From contig DYGX01000020.1 in the NCBI GenBank assembly GCA_020724465.1, positions 1 to 64,000 of the forward strand: a stretch of 64,000 bases of DNA, written 5' to 3'. A program made the position numbers and the translations under genes. How positions within the stretch are numbered: position 1 is the stretch's first letter; each line of letters begins with the position of its first letter. Shown here in pieces: positions 61,447-64,000 of the stretch. Under the pieces are notes generated by a model, which searched no databases, was not told the DNA's origin, and saw only the letters and a program-made list of their open reading frames with translations. Origin of the DNA: Thermoflexus sp. (GTDB lineage: Bacteria > Chloroflexota > Anaerolineae > Aggregatilineales > Aggregatilineaceae).

Positions 61447-62258
61447 CCAAGCGCCACATCGAGCGTCATCATCACCGCGAAGCCGAGCATCGCGCCCATC
61501 GTCGCCAGGTGCTCGTTGCCGTTGCACTGCGAGTCCGGGATGACTTCTTCGACCACCACGAAGATCATCGCGCCGGCGGCGAAGGCCAGCGCGTAGGGCA
61601 GAATCGGCTGCGCGATCAAGACCGCCGCCGCGCCGACCACGCCTGCCACCGGCTCGACCACCGCCGAAAGCTGCCCGTACCACCAGCTCCGCAGGCGCGA
61701 CATCCCCTCACCGCGCAGCGGCATCGAGACGGCCAGCCCTTCGGGGAAGTTCTGGATGCCGACGCCGATCGCCAGCGCCACCGCCCCCGCGACTGTGGCG
61801 GTCGATAGATTCTCGGCGGCGGCGCCGAACGCTACCCCGATCGCCAGCCCTTCGGGGATGTTGTGCAGCGTGATCGCCAGCACCAGCAGCACCGAGCGCC
61901 GCCAGGTCGTGTGCAGGCCCTCGGGCGCGCCGCGCGGCGTCCCGACGTGCACGTGCGGCAGCACGTAGTCCAGCCCGCGCAGGAAGACCCCGCCCACCAA
62001 AAAGCCGGTCACCGCCGGGACCCAGGCCGGCAGGCTGGAATAATCCGCCGCCAGGTCGATGGCCGGCGCCAGCAAGGACCAGAAGCTGGCCGCCGTCATC
62101 ACCCCCGCCGCGAAGCCGAGCATCGAGTCGAGCAGGCGCCGGTCGAAGCGGCGCGTGACGAACACCGCCGCCGCGCCCAGCGCGGTCATGCCCCAGGTGA
62201 AGGCAGTCGCCAGCAGCGCCTGCCCGATCGGATGCAGGCCTTCGATGAAGGACAGCAT
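61443..62258 (-). CDS. ZIP-family divalent metal transporter
   Basis: The 271-residue membrane protein has eight or so helices and the ZIP metal site in TM4 and TM5: ITLHNIPEGLAIGVAFG and GIQNFPEGLAVSMPL, where His, Asn, Glu and Pro are conserved. A His-containing loop (HVHVG) may bind metal. ZIP proteins import Zn2+, Fe2+ or Mn2+. ATG 62258 follows GAGGG; the frame to 62363 adds a non-family leader. Confidence 0.9.
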   Translation of the reverse strand: MLSFIEGLHPIGQALLATAFTWGMTALGAAAVFVTRRFDRRLLDSMLGFAAGVMTAASFWSLLAPAIDLAADYSSLPAWVPAVTGFLVGGVFLRGLDYVLPHVHVGTPRGAPEGLHTTWRRSVLLVLAITLHNIPEGLAIGVAFGAAAENLSTATVAGAVALAIGVGIQNFPEGLAVSMPLRGEGMSRLRSWWYGQLSAVVEPVAGVVGAAAVLIAQPILPYALAFAAGAMIFVVVEEVIPDSQCNGNEHLATMGAMLGFAVMMTLDVALG

Positions 62259-62362
62259 AACGAGGACCCTCCTCGATAGTGAGATGCACCGCTTTACAAG
62301 GGCGTTACGTGGTGAATAAGCATATAACAAAAAATACCGTTCGCGATATTCAGGGAAGACCA

Positions 62363-62399
62363 CAGCAGGGATGCCTGGGCCTGCAAGGCATCCCTGCTG
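62363..62399. terminator. Strong hairpin between the DmsC remnant and ZIP gene
   Basis: A perfect 14-bp stem (CAGCAGGGATGCCT / AGGCATCCCTGCTG) with a 9-nt loop. There is no clear T-tail on either strand, so it may act as an mRNA end or stabiliser. Confidence 0.6.
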
Positions 62400-62420
62400 C
62401 GATCAGCGCTTCACAATGCG

Positions 62421-62774
62421 CTACAGCCCGACGTTGGTCTGCATGGCGTAGAACAGGAAACGGCCGATCACCTCGCCCACCAGCACGACCGCGAACGCAG
62501 CGAGCGCCAGATTGCCCAGCAGCGCCTCGCGGCCCGGCACGCTGGCCGTGCGGTAGATGAAGACGGCCAGGATCCCGGCGCCCAGGAAGACCAGCACCAG
62601 GCGCAGGACGAAAGCCGCGCTGTAGTCGTCCACCAGGATGTTGACGGCTTCGGCAGCAGCGGGCGTATCGCTGCTGGCCAGGTAGGCCACGTACAGGGGC
62701 AGCACCACCAGATGCACGCCCGCCGGTTCGTCTATGTGCCCCGGTCCAACCGGGTGATTTTTGGGCAGGCGCTA
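62421..62774 (-). pseudogene. C-terminal fragment of a DmsC-like membrane anchor
   Basis: The open frame, bounded upstream by a TAG at 62772, reads RLPKNHPVGPGHIDEPAGVH and then LVVLPLYVAYLAS. It contains three membrane helices and ends GEVIGRFLFYAMQTNVGL, like the C-terminus of the DMSO reductase anchor DmsC. No plausible full start exists; a GTG at 62717 would give 98 residues. The catalytic and Fe-S subunits are absent. It looks like a remnant of a longer gene. Confidence 0.6.
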
Positions 62775-62989
62775 TGCCGAGATCGGGGTAGGGGGAAAGG
62801 CCGGGCGCATATCAGATTGTAGCTTTCGAGAAGCGCAGCAAGTCGATTAATCGGAATCGGGGAGCGGTTCTCTACACAGGGGATGCGTGGGAAAACTGGT
62901 CGGGCGGAGTGGAGAACGCCGGGAGAGGGATCGACGTGGGTCCTTAGCTTATGGCTTGTTGAGCAGTTGCAGAGGGCCGAGCAACTGGG
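62775..62989. other. Intergenic region without recognised gene
   Basis: The stretch contains a GC-rich patch with CGGGGTAGGGGGAAAG and no coding sequence I can support. Confidence 0.4.
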
Positions 62990-63505
62990 TCAGCAATCGA
63001 AGACAAACCAGCAATACTCATTGCGCAACCGCTGGTCGTCCAGCACAAGCTCCCGGATGGCGTCGGGGAGTTGCACACGCTGCCACTGGCACTCCTGGCG
63101 ACCAGCTTCCAGCCGTTCATCCTCGGGTGCTGCCGCACGTGCAGCCCGTATCGCGTAAGCCGCTGCACCCAGTGCGTGATCGGCCACATGTGCCACTGCC
63201 GCTGCCTGACCGGCGGCGTAAGCCGCTTCTCTGGCCGCGTCCTTCAACGCTCTCGCAGCGCCCATGGCATGCCCGGCGGCAGTGCGGGCTTGCGCCATGG
63301 TGATTTCCCCTCGCGCCCAAGCACGCGCCTGCTCAATCGCCCGGCGCGGACGGTCGTCGTGGGGTTGTACTTGCTCGAAGAGATGCAGGACGTGTTGCGC
63401 GCAGTCCGCTGCCCACAGAGCCAGCAGGCGATGATCGGCATCCTGGAGAGTGCCGCCGCGCCGCACGGTGATCAGCCTGGGATCTCGAACCTTGCTGAAA
63501 ATCAT
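62990..63505 (-). CDS. Putative immunity protein (helical Ala-rich)
   Basis: The 171-residue protein matches a family annotated as putative immunity protein: VRDPRLITVRRGGTLQDADHRLLALWAADCAQHVLHLFEQVQPHDDRPRRAIEQARAWARGE, then repeated Ala-rich helices and EDERLEAGRQECQWQRVQLPDAIRELVLDD. It is all-alpha. The true biological role is unproven. ATG 63505 is preferred because CAGGACAA is near; an ATG at 63544 would overlap the upstream MNT stop codon (ATGA). Confidence 0.7.
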   Translation of the reverse strand: MIFSKVRDPRLITVRRGGTLQDADHRLLALWAADCAQHVLHLFEQVQPHDDRPRRAIEQARAWARGEITMAQARTAAGHAMGAARALKDAAREAAYAAGQAAAVAHVADHALGAAAYAIRAARAAAPEDERLEAGRQECQWQRVQLPDAIRELVLDDQRLRNEYCWFVFDC

Positions 63506-63540
63506 TTGTCCTGTTCCGCTCCTTTTATACTCCGTCTGCG

Positions 63541-63848
63541 TCATGCATCTTTCCGAGCGTGCTGGAGGAAGCGTTCCTGGCGCGGATGCGGGTCGTCAGT
63601 CACCAGACTGATGTCGCGGCCAAGCAAATCCTGCAGGCCCAGCTACAGGCCAACGAGATCGAACATGCTGACTCCCTCGCGCGCCGAGATGAGCAGGTCG
63701 ATGTCGCTGTCTGTGTTCGCTTCACCACGCGCCACCGATCCGAAGACACGCACGTTGAAGGCGCCGTAGCGGTTGGCGAGCCGCACGATCTCCTCTCGAC
63801 GGGCTCGCAGTTCAGCCAGCGTAGGGGGACTTTGGTGTTCTTGCTCAT
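63541..63848 (-). pseudogene. Second MNT-domain nucleotidyltransferase, frameshifted and with internal stop
   Basis: The gene starts MSKNTKVP at ATG 63848, then a run of five Cs (plus-strand Gs at 63824-63828) throws it out of frame. One extra C would give MSKNTKVPPTLAELRARREE. The main frame has GSVARGEANTDSDID (GSx10DxD) and FDLVGL, then an in-frame TAG at 63643-63645, after which LGLQDLLGRDISLVTDD continues the family pattern to the TGA at 63541. Two lesions make it clearly broken. A HepT partner is not visible downstream; the immunity-like gene takes that place. Confidence 0.8.
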
Positions 63849-64000
63849 CGCTTGAGTTCCATAGTCTTTGCCTGCTAATAGCATAGCCGCATGTGCGCAG
63901 AGAACCAAGCGGCAAACGCACCACCGGTCGTCGTGCCGGGACGGGGGCCATACTTTGCCTAACCGGACGGAGGTGGAGCGCACGATTCGCGCTCGATTAA

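Overview
The window is a GC-rich bacterial sequence of about 64 kb. It is gene-dense, with short operons on both strands and no rRNA or tRNA that I could find. The gene mix suggests a Chloroflexota (Anaerolineae-like) organism: TrmB and DtxR regulators, Thr/Pro-stalked surface proteins, SH3-SGNH secreted proteins, a lycopene cyclase-domain protein, a P1B-type metal ATPase and Ugp-type sugar transport. This placement is inference from gene content, not from a marker gene.

Layout. 0-13 kb: housekeeping and envelope genes (AlkZ-like winged-helix protein, CBS-ACT protein, secreted GH-A-like protein, GT-C-like membrane protein, cold shock protein, lycopene cyclase, exonuclease III, YihY, type II NADH dehydrogenase) and a toxin-antitoxin pair (HepT/MNT) in which both genes are frameshifted. 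13-28 kb: a MoxR/VWA pair, then a cluster of secreted SGNH-hydrolase paralogues with SH3-like domains, a multi-GAF histidine kinase and small lipoproteins. Three of the four closely related SGNH paralogues carry Cys where the catalytic Ser should be. 28.5-32.4 kb: a BtuCFD-type cobalamin uptake operon on the minus strand behind a cobalamin riboswitch with a candidate terminator. 32.5-36.3 kb: a TrmB regulator, a P1B-4-like metal ATPase and a response regulator. 36.3-43.7 kb: a plasmid- or chromid-like replication/partition cassette (ParA, ParB, a small possible DNA-binding protein, an ExeA/TniB-like AAA ATPase, and a divergent replication initiator). 43.7-64 kb: cupin, fumarase/aspartase, dodecin, a DtxR-type regulator with a candidate operator, DoxX, a DUF6884-like protein, an Fe-S oxidoreductase, a Thr/Pro-stalked VWA protein, a Ugp-type transporter with a linked HAD phosphatase, a Vps62-like protein, a ZIP transporter, a DmsC remnant, an immunity-like protein and a second broken MNT gene.

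The most striking system is the replication cassette. The initiator gene (41510-43678) has an HTH-like N-terminal region and ends in a DnaA domain I-like module. The coding sequence for its linker contains five copies of a GTCCGCCAC-type repeat spaced exactly 34 bp apart, plus a sixth copy. Because 34 is not a multiple of three, the repeats are translated in all three frames. The conservation is therefore at DNA level, as expected for iterons inside an initiator gene, comparable to phage lambda O/ori-lambda.

Two families of short repeats sit at gene ends. One is a two-hairpin GC-rich element found five times, each 1-12 nt after a stop codon and always in the same orientation relative to the gene. 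The other is a period-10 tandem repeat (AGCAGCTAAA type on the sense strand after stop codons, its complement upstream of start codons). It often contains the stop codon itself and in places extends the protein C-terminus.
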